The translations under genes and the position numbers were made by a program. From positions 71,495,041 to 71,559,040 of the forward strand of contig OY755241.1 in the NCBI GenBank assembly GCA_963576725.1: a stretch of 64,000 nucleotides of DNA, in the 5' to 3' direction. Below the pieces are notes generated by a model. The model was not told where the DNA came from, searched no databases, and saw nothing but the letters and a program-made list of their open reading frames with translations. The stretch's first letter is position 1; every line of letters starts with the position of its first letter. This stretch comes from Azorinus chamasolen. Its lineage: Eukaryota > Mollusca > Bivalvia > Cardiida > Solecurtidae. Positions 1 through 11,615 of the stretch are shown in pieces.

Positions 1-690
1 ATGGAACAATGTATTTCAATATAACTTGGCACAAATGTTCACCACACAAAGACAATGTGTCGCGTTCAAATCCAAGGTCACAGGGTACAATTACTTTGTC
101 ATAAATTCCGTGTCCGGTCTGTAACTTCTTTATATATCAATGGATTTCAATTTGATTTGGCATAAAGCTCACCAGACAAAGATTATGTGTCGCTTTCTAC
201 TCCCTAGTCCATGAGTCAAAGGCCAAGGTCACAGGGTACAATTACTTTGTCACAAATTTCGTGTCCGGTCTGTAACATCTTTATCTATCAATGAATTTCA
301 ATATAACTTGGCACAGATGTTCACCGGACAAAGTCGATGTGTTGCGTTTAGCTACCTGGTCCATATGTCAAAGGTCAAGGTCACAGTCGTAATGTGCGAT
401 ATTGGCCTCTTTAATCATGACTTATGTATACGAACATTCGTATTAAATTGCAGATATATTATTTGAGCTAAGTGCATGTTTGAAATAGTACATTCAGCAA
501 AGAACTTCTCTTACTACTTCACATGCCTATTCAGTAGCCCTGAATATACATATACATATCAACAGATAATGTGGAATGTTATTTGCATATTCATGAACCA
601 ATAGAATATCTTGTCACAAAGACGATGTGTCAACTCCCTGGTCCATGGGTCAAAGGTCAAGGTCACAGGGTACAATTTTTGGGAGCATTT
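1..690. repeat. Tandem TCAAGGTCA-type repeat, about 153-bp unit, cut by window start
   Basis: Seen: units containing AAGGTCACAGGGTACAATTA recur near 74, 223 and 657, with intervening GTGTCCGGTCTGTAAC and TTTCAATATAACTTGGCAC blocks. Spacing of the first two is about 150 bp. Positions 420-600 are unrelated AT-rich sequence interrupting the array. The style matches the cores of the elements at 4277 and 24025, so this is probably the interior of a pearl/HINE-like element whose left end lies outside the window. No coding capacity. Confidence 0.75.
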
Positions 691-1558
691 GTCACGTGAC
701 TGTGACATCTCTTGTTAACTTTGACTTAAATTCAAAAAAATATGCCCATTTACTTACATGTATAATGGAATGTAGGAACATTGGCAGCTGCATGCAGTGT
801 CTTATTATTTCTATACTCAATGTTTTTCAATCACAAGATCACTTTCCGCTGAAAATGCTAAGTATCTGGTAAAGCTCCAACAATTTGGCCTGGCCCTTTA
901 TCCATATACAGAATACATAATGAGTGGGATAGCGCTATAAATAAAACTTAGCCGGTAAATATTGAACTCTATTCTCGATGAAATAACTGGAGAGTGATAA
1001 CCTGTGCGAGTTTAAACCATACAATCATGAGTGTGTTCATGCATAGTTGCTTATCAGGTCACATGACAAGGCCAACTCCGTGCAATGCCCATGATAATAT
1101 AGAAATATTATGCAAATTTAGTATGTCTGCCCAGGTCAAATTGTTCTATCTATATTTATGTAGCAGCATTACATTTAGTACAGTATTAATACTATACATA
1201 TTTATCTGCAGCTCTGCAATATACAATAACCTTGCCTGAAGTGTGTCACTTATTGCCGTTATGGATAACTTTTCTGTCCATCTGTCAGTCCATATTTCTT
1301 TCCTTTTTTTTGGCCATCATTTCTAAACTAATCATAACTGGGCTTTCAAATTTCAAGTATCTTCCTCTCATTGAGGACCATTGATTGTCTCTCTACATGC
1401 AATACTTTTTAGTTATTCCCATTTGTTCAGATTTTCGCACTCCAGCGAGTTTTTATGTCACCTGCAAGCTGGTGACACGTGTGTTCCTTTAAACACTCTT
1501 ATATACAATTCACTTATTGTGAGTTCGTCCATATTTATTTGCTAAAATTGTATTTCAG
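691..1558. other. Stretch without recognised gene
   Basis: AT-rich sequence with no convincing coding region. A small hairpin (GTCACC...GGTGAC) lies around 1457-1475. The last bases, 1548-1558, form the pyrimidine-rich splice acceptor (TTGTATTTCAG) of the exon that follows. Confidence 0.4.
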
Positions 1559-1801
1559 AAATGTGATGCTCCTTTTGAAAGGTTAAATGGGTCAGTGGTT
1601 GGTGTATCCCTTAAGGAGGATGAAGTGGAACTCCTGATGGCCACTGGTGACGTCATAACTGTTCGAACTTCTTTGTTGTATGTTGCACTTATGGCTTCTG
1701 GCAGAGACGAAGTGCCAATAGAAGCACTGACTAAAGGACCAGTGGATGTGAAATATTCAGTCCAGAAAGAGCATGTGATAGAGTTTGTGATTGATTTGTA
1801 A
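1559..1801 (+). CDS. Putative 3'-terminal coding exon, unknown protein
   Basis: An open reading frame of about 80 codons starts directly after a good acceptor (TTGTATTTCAG, AG at 1557-1558) and ends at TAA 1799-1801. It reads KCDAPFERLNGSVVGVSLKE at its start and ends KEHVIEFVIDL. The composition is that of a soluble globular protein: alternating hydrophobic residues, acidic and basic residues, no low complexity. No donor follows, so it would be the last coding exon. AATAAA-like motifs occur near 2175. I do not recognise the family. No upstream exon is identifiable in the 1.5 kb before it. It could be a genuine host exon or the end of an unrecognised mobile-element ORF. Function is not assigned. 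Confidence 0.45.
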   Translation, partial: KCDAPFERLNGSVVGVSLKEDEVELLMATGDVITVRTSLLYVALMASGRDEVPIEALTKGPVDVKYSVQKEHVIEFVIDL

Positions 1802-3290
1802 ATTGCCAATTTGCCTTCAAAAATTGATTATAAAATAGTATTTATCCATTCCCTCCAACTGACGCGCTTTGCGCCTCTGTAAAATTGTTTAAATTCCTAA
1901 CATTTCTTCATAAAAATGATTTAGAAATTACACTCTTATTCTGAGTTTTTCCTTGAAAATGCTCCTTTTCTGTAAATTTATTCAGTGCGGTTTGGACTAG
2001 ATTTAGTCAAGGAAGGAATGGGTTTAAGTCCTGTTATTGAGTTTCCAATCATTTACCAAAGTACTGTCTAGCCATGAAGGCTTTTGCCTCGCAATCTCTT
2101 GTAGGAAAACTCCGTTCCTCTTTTTAAATCATTACAACTATGTTATGTTTGAATATAGACTTTTGGTCTGAAAAAATATAATAAAATAATAATATTAAAA
2201 CTAATATTCCAGTAGAACGGAAAATTTTCATGTCAGAATTACAGTTTAGTGATCGGAATCCGTACTAGTACTAATTAGAATCACCAAATGTCCTGAGGAT
2301 GCATTAGAATCCGAGTCTGTCCTACGAGAGATGGACATCGAAATATATCCTAGAAGAATCGGCGATTGTCCTGAATGGCAATTTCTACTGTAACATATAC
2401 AAAAAATTATACCAATTGGACACATACTTTTTATAGAAACATTTATGCAAGAGTTTAAGCAGCTGCTTTTCACTCTTTGATTAAATGTTTTGCTGTCTGC
2501 TTTGGTATTGCAGGCCTTTTTCTGGCAATGTCTTGAATTGAACAATTTAACAATTTATGTTGCACTCAATTGTTCGATTTTGCACCTATTGTAATGAAGT
2601 TTGTCTGTCAAACATGTTTATTGGACAATACTTGGTCTCTGTTTTGATATTTTCAAAAGTTTGGAATTATGTTAGCTATTTTGCAATCACATAGGTCCTT
2701 TTACCAGATCGATGTAGACGCCAGAAAAAGGTCAGGAATTCCATGCATTAAATATTTACTAATAGTGCTATCTTTGACAATGCAGCATCTATTCCATGTA
2801 CAAAAGCTTTCTTCCTCTTCTTATCTCCAGCTGTAGTAATACACAGTTATTGTCCTTTGTTTTCCAACATCTCATCCTTTTTTGTCAGACTACAGTCATA
2901 TTTCAGAAATGGTTTTGAGTTTAGCAATGAAACAAGTGATAAAGTTCATTTATATTGACAAAAACCGCTTGATTAATTTTTAGCTTGTCTGTTTCAAGGA
3001 AAAGTCGAACCTATTGTAATGACAGAGTCGTTGTCGTCTTTGGCATGAAAACTACACAACTCTAATATTTACTTTTTTGTTATTAAATTTTCATTTTAAA
3101 TAAATTTCTTGAAAGAAGTTGGGTGTTAAAATAGCCTAGAACTTTAAATGGGAACCAAACCGTTGAAGAAAAAACTCATATTAGGTTGCACAAATACATG
3201 ATCGTTTTCAGTGTTCAAGTTTTTCTGCAACATTTTTAATTACTATCAATATCTCTAGTGTAGAGCCAACTGAACTACCACTTCAACAAG
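1802..3290. other. Stretch without recognised gene
   Basis: AT-rich. If the exon at 1559-1801 is real, its start would be 3' UTR. AATAAA-like signals occur around 2170-2180. No domain or repeat boundary was recognised in the rest. Confidence 0.35.
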
Positions 3291-3291
3291 G

Positions 3292-4030
3292 ATGCTTTTG
3301 ATCAGGAACAAAAGTACAAAAATGAGTCATGCAGGAAACACCACATACAGAACAAACACTCGCCCGAACAGCAACACAAGGAAACAGCAAATGTACATAG
3401 GTAGAAAAAACAACAAGAGACGCACAAAGACAAAACAAACATACAATAGGAGGAAGATGGAAGTACCGCCTTGGAACGGTCAGTGACAAAAGTCACCGGG
3501 GGTTTAAACCGGTTTATGGGCGCCCAACCTCACCCTTATTCCATCCCCATCCTAAAAGACAAACAGTGTAAATAAACGTATCCCCTCTCCGACTAATCTA
3601 CAACAACCGCGTCACCGGGGGTTTAAACCGGTTTATGGGCGCCCAACCTCACCCTTATTCCATCCCCATCCTAAAAGACAAACAGTGTAAATAAACGTAT
3701 CCCCTCTCCGACTAATCTACAACAACCGCGACAGCAAATACAGTGGTAAAGTGCATGTATAACAAAAAACATTTTATTGAAAATACTGTATCCACCTATC
3801 GCTATTGTACTCAATGATTGAGCTGCAAACAGAGTAACTGTAGAAAAGTAATAAAGGGTACGACAAAAATGAAATAGTACAGATATCCGACGTTCTCCTT
3901 CCATTTCTGGATTTAAGAGGTCGCCTTCATAGAGTACTAAACCTTTCTTGTCGGCGTACATGCAAAGAGGCCAGCGTGATTGCCAACTGTAAAAGGGTTC
4001 ACAACCAAACATGCAGTATGTTGTAGTAAT
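3292..4030 (+). repeat. Dispersed repeat family A, copy 1
   Basis: Segments recur elsewhere in the window. 3320-3530 (CACCACATACAGAACAAACA ... TGGAACGGTCAGTGA ... TATGGGCGCCCAAC) recurs at about 46880-47085. 3540-3900 (AAACAGTGTAAATAAACGTA, CTCCGACTAATCTACAACAA, GGGTACGACAAAAATGA) recurs in reverse complement at 51060-51270. ACAACCAAACATGCAGTATG at 4000-4018 recurs near 46532. It is a multi-copy interspersed repeat of unknown class; open frames across it look accidental. Confidence 0.75.
3492..3729. repeat. Exact tandem duplication, 2 x 119 bp
   Basis: GTCACCGGGGGTTTAAACCG starts at 3492 and again at 3611. The two 119-bp units appear identical throughout, ending CAACAACCGC. Identity implies a recent duplication or an assembly effect. 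It lies inside repeat family A. Confidence 0.9.
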
Positions 4031-4276
4031 ACAGGATCATATCCCTTTTTAATGAATTGTTTTATATATTTGATGAACAAAGTGAGAAAATGGGTATGTC
4101 CAATAATTTTACGAAGTTTGTAAATCACATCACCATAAAATTCCGGATTGTTTAGGATATATCAAAGGAGACTCTACTAGGTAGCAAACTATACATGATT
4201 AGACTGCATTTTCAAGGAATCACTACGTTGTCTCAATATTGATTGCATAGTTCTTTTGAAAGGCAGTCACACTTTT

Positions 4277-5790
4277 TATACGCCCGTTTGAAAAAACGGG
4301 ACGTATTATGGAATGGCGCTGTCTGTCCGTCTGGTTGTCTGTCCGCCTGTATGTCTGTAACATCTCTAACTCAAGTTCCGCTTGGTGGATCCTTCTCAAA
4401 TTTAGCCACAATGTTTATCTAGACATGCTACAGTAACCAGCCAAGTCCCGGTTTGTTTATCCAAGGTCAAGGTCACACAATTGGAATGTTAACCGGTCTG
4501 TCTGTCTGTAACATCTCTAACTGAAGTTCCGCTTGGTGGATCCTTCCAAATTTTAACCATAATGTATATCTAGACATGCTACAGTAGCCTGCCAAGTCCT
4601 GGCTCATTTATCCAAGGTCAAGGTCACTTAATTGGACTTAGAATTTGCGTTTAGCATTTGCGTTAAGCAAAAATGTTAACCTCAATTTATGTGAAACAAG
4701 TCCACTTATTTACATAACACTTTGTGATAAAGCTTTGAAACTTAGAGCACTTGTTCACCGTCCCAACCTTCACCTGTAGTCAAGAGTAAATAACTCTGTC
4801 AAGCATTTTGACTGAATTATGCCCCCTTTTTAACTTAGAATTTTTGGTCAAGGCTTTGTTGAAGTCCATTTATTTACATAACCCTTTGAGATAAAGCTTT
4901 TAAACTTAGAACACTTGTTCACCATCACAATCTTAACCTGTAGACAAGAGAAGAGTACATAACTCTTTCACGCATTTTGACAGAATCATTCCCCTTTTTA
5001 ACTTAGAATTCATGGTTAAGGCTTTGTTAAAGTCCATTTATTTACATAACCATTTGAAATAAAGCTTTTAACCTTGGAACACTTGTTCACCATCACAAGC
5101 TTTACCTGTAGGCAAGAGAACATAACTCTGTCCAACATTTTGACAGAATTATGCCCCCTTTTAACTTAGAAATTTTGGTTAAAGTCCACTTATTTACATA
5201 ACCCTTTTAGATTAAGCTTTTAAACTTGGAACACTTGCTTACCATCACAAGCTTCACCTGTAGGCAAGAGTACATAACGCTGTCTAATATTTTGACATAA
5301 TTATGACCCTTTTTTAGCTTGGAATTTTTGGTTTGGTAGGTTTTGGTTAAAGTCCACTTATTTACATAATCCTTTCAGATAAAGCTTTTAAACTTGAAAC
5401 ACTTGCTCACCATCACAAGCTGAACCTGTAGGCAAGAGTACATAACGCTGTCTAATATTTTGACATAATTATGACCCTTTTTTAGCATGGAATTTTCGGT
5501 TTTGTAGGTTTTGGTTAAAGTCCACTTATTTACATAATCCTTTCAGATAAAGCTTTTAAACTTGAAACGTTTGTTCACCATCACAAGCTTTATTTTCATC
5601 TCAAGCATTTAGACACAATTATGGCACTTTTTAATTTAAAATTTTTGGTTAAGGTTTTTTATGCCTATTTACAACCTTGAAACTTGGTCGCAAAATTGGA
5701 CTTAGAATTTGAATTTAGCAAATACGTTAACCCCAGTTTATGTTGAAGAAAACTTCGACGGGCGTATATTGTGCCCACTGGCACTCTTGT
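4277..5790 (+). mobile_element. Pearl/HINE-like non-autonomous element with tandem core (1)
   Basis: The left end is a hairpin, TATACGCCCGTTT-GAAA-AAACGGGACGTATTATG. The right end carries the complementary GACGGGCGTATATTGTGCCC. The interior has two tandem modules: about 151 bp x 2 (CATCTCTAACT at 4361 and 4512, each ending CCAAGGTCAAGGTCAC), then about 165-175 bp x 6. Known: bivalve pearl elements, considered relatives of Helentron-associated HINEs, have short inverted ends around a variable number of tandem core units. Assigning this element to that class is inference from architecture. No coding capacity. Confidence 0.65.
4688..5610. repeat. About six diverged tandem units, 165-175 bp
   Basis: Each unit carries GTCCATTTATTTACATAACC, GATAAAGCTTTTAAACTT, ACACTTGTTCACCATCACAA and GACAGAATTATGCCCCTTTT variants. 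Units begin near 4690, 4862, 5032, 5184, 5352 and 5520. This is the second core module of the element at 4277-5790. Confidence 0.85.
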
Positions 5791-5943
5791 TCATTGTTCA
5801 TGTACCATCTATGTTTTTATTTTGATTTTAATTTTATTTGTGTTGTAAAATTTGCAGTTCCTTGACATTTCAAACAATTTGAACAATTTATTGTGTACTG
5901 TATGCGTACGCTGTTTGCATAATGGTGTGATAAGGTCATCCTC

Positions 5944-6162
5944 TTAACCCTTTCCTTCATAAATATACATCTGGAAAAGTCACTTTATAAATTTTATAAA
6001 TCCATTTGATAAATAGAGAATTTGCTCCTATGAAGCAAATGCTCTATTTATCAGAATGGTTTCAATATTCTAAAAGTTTACTTTTCTCTAGGAAATGTTC
6101 CTTTTCGGTAGAATTATTCAAAAAGGCTGTATCTATAGATTGCCAATGGAGGAAAGGGTTAA
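5944..6162. mobile_element. TTAA-flanked palindromic MITE (intact copy)
   Basis: Ends are TTAA-CCCTTTCCTTCAT at the left and GGAGGAAAGGG-TTAA at the right, that is, TTAA targets with inverted CCCTTTCC termini, as in piggyBac-type MITEs. The centre is an imperfect palindrome (TTTGATAAATAGAGAATTTG ... GCAAATGCTCTATTTATCAG). The same family at 52894-55131 is split by a 2-kb transposon, so this copy serves as the empty-site paralogue. Confidence 0.7.
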
Positions 6163-7699
6163 CCTGTATGTAAGCAATATTTCAAAAAGTACATTTGTAT
6201 ACAGTTTTTATAAATTAGAAACTATATCAGACACTGTCATTGAGATTTTGTTTCCTCTGGTTTGTGACAACCCTTCCTAGAAAACTATTTTGTCATACTC
6301 TTCATTATCATTATTTTACCTCTCTAACATTCAAAATTTTCAGTACGGGGTTAAATTTTGTACCTTACACTACATTGAAGCTAATTTACAGTTGATTTAT
6401 AGCATACGTCTGCAAGTGCTTGGCTGATATTAAGTTTAATACCTTACTGGATGTGTTGTATAAAAGAAACCAATTCCATTACTAGGATGGTGGTATCTGA
6501 CCTTGAGAGTCGCGGTTTGTTTACATCCAGCGGAGATCAATTTGTTATTTATTTATCCTTACTTCGTTTTAAACTTTCGAAAACTGTTTAACCACAACAA
6601 TACATCTTTTACAATAATAATCCTTAATACCTCCAGATAAGGAGAGCATTCATATAACTTGATACACACAGTGCATTAGTGTATATACATATATAGTGAA
6701 CAAACAAATGGTATGAAAGATCGTGAGATAATTATGTGGCGTTGTATCCCTGCGTGTAGTTGTTTCCCTTTTTGGCGAAGCAAATACACCCCACTATATA
6801 ACGACCCATAGAATGACATGGACAAATATATACATATACAGTATGCTTAAAGCTACCATACTACCCATATCCGTCCCTCACGATCCGAATCGACATGCCG
6901 CAGAAACACTTCCTCCATTTCCCCAATGTAGCGATCCAAGAAATCGAAATACATTAATTGACCGCGCAACAATGACGAAAGAGAGAAAATGACACCACAT
7001 GCATTCGGCATCGACCTAGAGAATATAACAGAAATATTACAATTTTATCACCCGCTATCGAAACGAATATAGGAGGCAGTAGAGGTATATTACATAATCA
7101 AATATAAAGCACCAGTCTCAGTGGTGGTAGTAAGACTGTCGACAACTAGAAGGGAGACAATAATGCTGCTGCTGCCGATGATGATGGTGATGATGATGAA
7201 GATGATGATAATAGCAATTATAGCTACAATGAGATCGATAATTAGCACACTGGCAAAATATGTAACTGGCGATTCATATATAAGAATTACAGTATCGCTT
7301 ATAATTGACAGATGCTGCTTGCATGGTAGTTGTTTATACGGTATAGTAAGATTATAGGAATAATAGCATGTGTCTCTAGAAACAAACAACACAGAAGCAA
7401 ACAATTACGCAGACGTTACGGGCTATTACCTCGGTATATGCTCCGAGTATAGGGAAAACTCCGGTTGCTCTAGCACTGATGACTCAATATCTTACAGCAA
7501 AATGTTCCCACTATTTCAAGTCAGACTGGATCTGCGTCCGTGTACAACAAATTGCGAAAACCAGATAGCATATGAATAAGCTGCAAACGCGGGGATTATG
7601 AAATTGGCTTTTGAAACACGTCTTTCCAAAAGGCGTGGTAAATGTTTTTCCACAATGCATGTCTTGCACTTTGTGTTCACTCACAGTATAAAGCAATGT
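6163..7699. other. Stretch without recognised gene
   Basis: Apart from a trinucleotide microsatellite at 7164-7212 I recognise nothing here. The short open frames have no recognisable domains and low-complexity content. Confidence 0.35.
7164..7212. repeat. Microsatellite (GCT)n then (GAT)n
   Basis: Four GCT-type repeats followed by interrupted GATGATGATG-type repeats. Length polymorphism is likely. The local frames rich in Met or Ile derive from it. Confidence 0.9.
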
Positions 7700-7748
7700 G
7701 CAGAGCAAACTCGTCTGTTAATTTATTGCTCTGTTTACAACGATTAGT

Positions 7749-10249
7749 CTAAGATTTAGCGAAGAGAAAATGCGTCAATTTTATAGCTGCCTGTGACAAT
7801 TGTGAATGCTTACGGTTTGATTTACTTAACAGCCAGAACTGACAAGGACCAAACTCTGATAAGGACCGAATGATACAATAATCTTTAAGTACATTTTCGG
7901 CTGAGATAAGCGACTGCATTAAGGACAACTGTTTAATTTTGACATTGGTGTTGACTATTGTCTTCCAAACATGTCTGGAAGGAAATGCACCCGTCGCGCA
8001 GTATGTCAATAAAATATCAGCAAGGCCATATTTGCTGCATATTCTGTCTATATCGGGTAAAAAACCTTTAATTTTACTTTTATTATTAAAATAACTGCAA
8101 AGCCTATTACTAAAAAACGTGTCATTGTCCAATCTGCATAATTGGCCAAAACATGTACGTTTTCTCTTGTCTATTTCTGTTCCAATAGGCAGAGCTCCTA
8201 ATGTAGATAGTACAATATCTGACCTAGAGATTCGTGATAAACCCTGAATAGATTTCAAACAAAATCTGTGGGCAATCTTAAGTGTCAGGATTTCATCATA
8301 ACTTAAATCTGACCAAAGTTCACAACCATATAGTGCTCTTGGAAGAACTATAGTCTCATATAGACGCATTGCTGTAATAGGATGAATACCATCCTCATAT
8401 ATTCCACAATTAATTACACTAAAAAATGTTTTCCTTAATTTACTTGAACATTCATTAACTATTTGTGAAAAATCATTAGCATGACTGAATAACACCTAAG
8501 TGCGTATACGACTCTTGTTCATTGACTATATTATTGCCTAGATGCCATTGTCGTACATTATTAGACCTTTCCGATTTTTTCTCATTTGTAACAATCACTG
8601 CAGATTTGGTTGCATTATATTCGTATCTAAAGGAGCAGCCATACCGGTAACAAATGTTCATCAATTCTTGCAGACAAGATTTAGACATATTTCATGCAAA
8701 TTTCAACATACTTGTAAAAAGTTTGGCACAAATCTTATGCATAAGGACACCACCAAATTTAAAATTTTCATAGAAACACCCATCGGGTCCACAGGCTTTA
8801 TTTCGTTTGGCTCTGTCGCACGCATGCTTTACTTCCTCATCTGACACCACTACATCGGTATCATTAGAACTCAAATTCGTGACATATTCATTAATCCTTA
8901 AACTGAAGCCTTGTGGAGTCATTAAAATCTTCATTTCAGTTGGAGTATACAATTCTTTAAAATAATGAGCCCAATTATCATTAATTAACGCTGGGTCTCT
9001 CTATGTAGTGTTATTAAAAACTATTTCGTTGCCTACAGTGGAATGTGCCTTGGTACGACGACGTCTTATGCATTTCCAAAATAGCTTTATATCTACTTCG
9101 GCATATCTGTCTATATCTTCGTGAAGCTTCGATATATACCGAAGAACTTTTTGGTGGTGAATTTTCCTGAAAGTGCGTTTAGCATGGTTATGCTCAACAT
9201 AAGTTACGTGACCGCTTCCACGTGGTCTTCCGCTGTCTATCCAATGACGGCGTTTTACCTTCGACATGTTACAGACAAATTTCAATTCGTCATCCCAATA
9301 TGGTTTGAGAAAACGCTTAAATCTGGACTTAGGAAAACAGTGTTCGTTAGCACTGCTAACCATTGAAACGATTCTATGATAATGGTCATCTATTTCGGAG
9401 GTGTACAGGATATCTTTTCTAAAATCAGAATCACATGTTTCACTGGCGTTTATAAATGACTGATATTTCTCAATGTGTTCCTGTGTCACTTTCTGCCAAT
9501 TAATATTAAGCGTGCTTTCACTAACTGAAGGCACAAAGCCAACAGTTGGTATACTAACTGTACATAATATCGGACGATGGCTAGAAACATTCAATGCATC
9601 GCCATCAGGTATACTACATTTAATGCACATGTCTATCTTTTCAAAGGGTATAGGTACGTGATCAAAGGTAGAGCCTATATTGCCATTGTAATTGAAATTA
9701 GTGCTTTTATTTCCTAATAAGGTACAGTTTACAGATTCGATATTATTCGCCTAAAGCATTTGAGAGAAAACTTGAGTTACGTTTAGAATCTACATTTAGC
9801 TCTGCGTTCATGTCACCCATTATAAGTACAAGGCCTTTCTGACTAAATCTGATAATTCTATATAGCCCTTTAAAGATTTCATTCCGTGGTTTGAACAGGG
9901 TATATAAACCTGGAAAATATTAACAACATTATCTGGATCAATTTGGATCTGAATACCTATTATCCTATCGTCCTCTATATCGAGCGGTGAAATTACAGTG
10001 CTTAAAGTCCTTTTCCATAATAAGCACACCCCACCTTTGCCAATTTTCCTATTACTAGGCAGTGCTAAGCTGAAACCGCATGAATGCAGTACATACTGTC
10101 TATGGAGTCTAAAAGGTTTAGATTTACAGCCAGTGTTCTGATACACCACATATATCGATATTATTGCTACTTAAAACGCTACATAGATAAGAAGAACTAG
10201 ACATGATAATGCCAGTGGCATTCCAAGTCATCAAATTAAGTTTCACCAT
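7749..10249 (-). pseudogene. LINE ORF2 remnant: APE endonuclease + partial reverse transcriptase
   Basis: ORF2 begins at ATG 10249 (minus) with MVKLNLMTWNATGIMSS followed by NIDICGVSEHWL, the usual start of an APE endonuclease. GKGGVCLLW (near 10040), MGDMNAEL (near 9820) and SSHRPI (near 9580) are further endonuclease landmarks. RT begins with ACDRAKRNKACGPDGC (near 8790) but jumps after about 30 residues to NMSKSCLQELMNICYRYG, which normally follows the FADD box, so the catalytic palm of roughly 200 residues is missing. The C-terminal part (LYETIVLPRALYGCELW near 8310) continues to the stop at 7749. In-frame stops occur at about 9001 and 8692 and a frameshift near 8480. It is dead: no RT active site remains. 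Confidence 0.85.
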
Positions 10250-10258
10250 AATAAAAAG

Positions 10259-11607
10259 TAGGGATGTTAACGGTTACGGAAACTGTAACTGGTTAATCGT
10301 AAGCAAAAACCGGTTAACCGAACCGGTTAACCTGACATAAAATTAAACCATTGTCCTGCCGAGAATAATCTGTCTACCCGATGTTTATCGTAAATGTTAC
10401 TGAAAGGCACACGTTCTTTGAATAATCTATTGACAAGTGTCGAAAAGCTTGAATTCGGATCAGACTTTGAGTGAAACTGTTTCCTATCTGGATCCAGACT
10501 GCTTCGAAACTCATTAAAAATCTGTAAAACGACACTGTCGACACACACTACACATAAGTGTAACTATGAAATATTGGGGGTGTTCTATTAGGGTTGAGGT
10601 ACGACTGAAACCTGATATTCACGGAACAAGTTCCAGTTCTGAAGTTTTACATTTTACAACTGCACGCTAAAATTCATGTGTTTTCTGACAACGAATATGC
10701 ACACAACTTAGATCTGGTAAGCACTGGATCTGGATCCATCAATTTCTACCCTTATCCTGTTCAGCTGTATAAAACCAAACAGACGAAGTTCAAAATTTAA
10801 GTAGAATAAATTTTCAGATGACATTTTTGCCACACTAACAGACACCAAATGCAGACTGTAGCAGACGACAATACGAAACGTAAATTACGTAACCTGCTTG
10901 TGAATGATACAATACAGAAATTTATCAAATTGACAATCGAATCGGAACCGCATCGCATTAAATTTTTAAGGGTATACACTGTTATTTTTTATCTTTAATA
11001 GTTACGCTGCATCAAACTCAGTTATTATAACTGATCTGGAACAACACACTTTTCTGAAGAAGATCGACTTTATCGTCTTTTGTATTCTTGACGTTGATCA
11101 TATATTTTTTGTTAAAAATGAAACATGGAACAGAAAATATTCGTTGTCAAAAACACACGAATTTTAGCGTGCATATTAAAAATGTAGAACTTAAGAATTG
11201 GAACATGTTCCTTGAAATTCAGTTTGAACTAAATTATCCTAGCAAGTTTTCTACACCTTTCTTTGTAAACAATACCTGTACATCACTAATCTTAATCTGT
11301 TAAAATCACACAATAACAACAGTTAATTGGGGATATGTCAATAGTCCTATCCCAATGATTTGATATCAGGGTTCCCTGGCAACCACTTTAGACGAAGTAT
11401 AGGGCCTACACGCCCGTGGCGTGTTAACTCGACGAGATGTCAAGGCAGTTAAAAGTGAGCAGTGGAGATGTCTTATGCTACTTACGTGCAACAAACTTTT
11501 TATCCAAATATTTAATTTTTTCAGGTTAACCTTTGAAGGAAAAGTGAAACCGGTTAACCGAGTTTATAACGATTAACCGGTTAACCGATTAATCGTTAAC
11601 ATCCCTA
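10259..11607. mobile_element. hAT-type non-autonomous DNA transposon, 1349 bp, 8-bp TSD
   Basis: The termini are inverted: TAGGGATGTTAACGGTTA at the left and the complement TAGGGATGTTAACGATTA read inward from the right. Subterminal regions at both ends are rich in GGTTAACCGG motifs. The element is flanked by exact 8-bp direct repeats ATAAAAAG (10251-10258 and 11608-11615), as expected of hAT transposition. The interior lacks a transposase. A minus-strand open frame at 10327-10548 (ends HRVDRLFSAGQWFNFMSG) is unassigned. It landed 2-10 bp upstream of the LINE ORF2 start codon. Confidence 0.88.
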
Positions 11608-11615
11608 ATAAAAAG

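Noticed and set aside
2246..2545. 99-codon minus-strand frame
   Set aside because: No domain, Ser/Cys/Ile-rich composition, and no splice or polyadenylation context; likely chance.
3283..3496. Overlapping small frames on both strands
   Set aside because: The region is dispersed repeat family A; the corresponding frames are not conserved in the copy at 46880.
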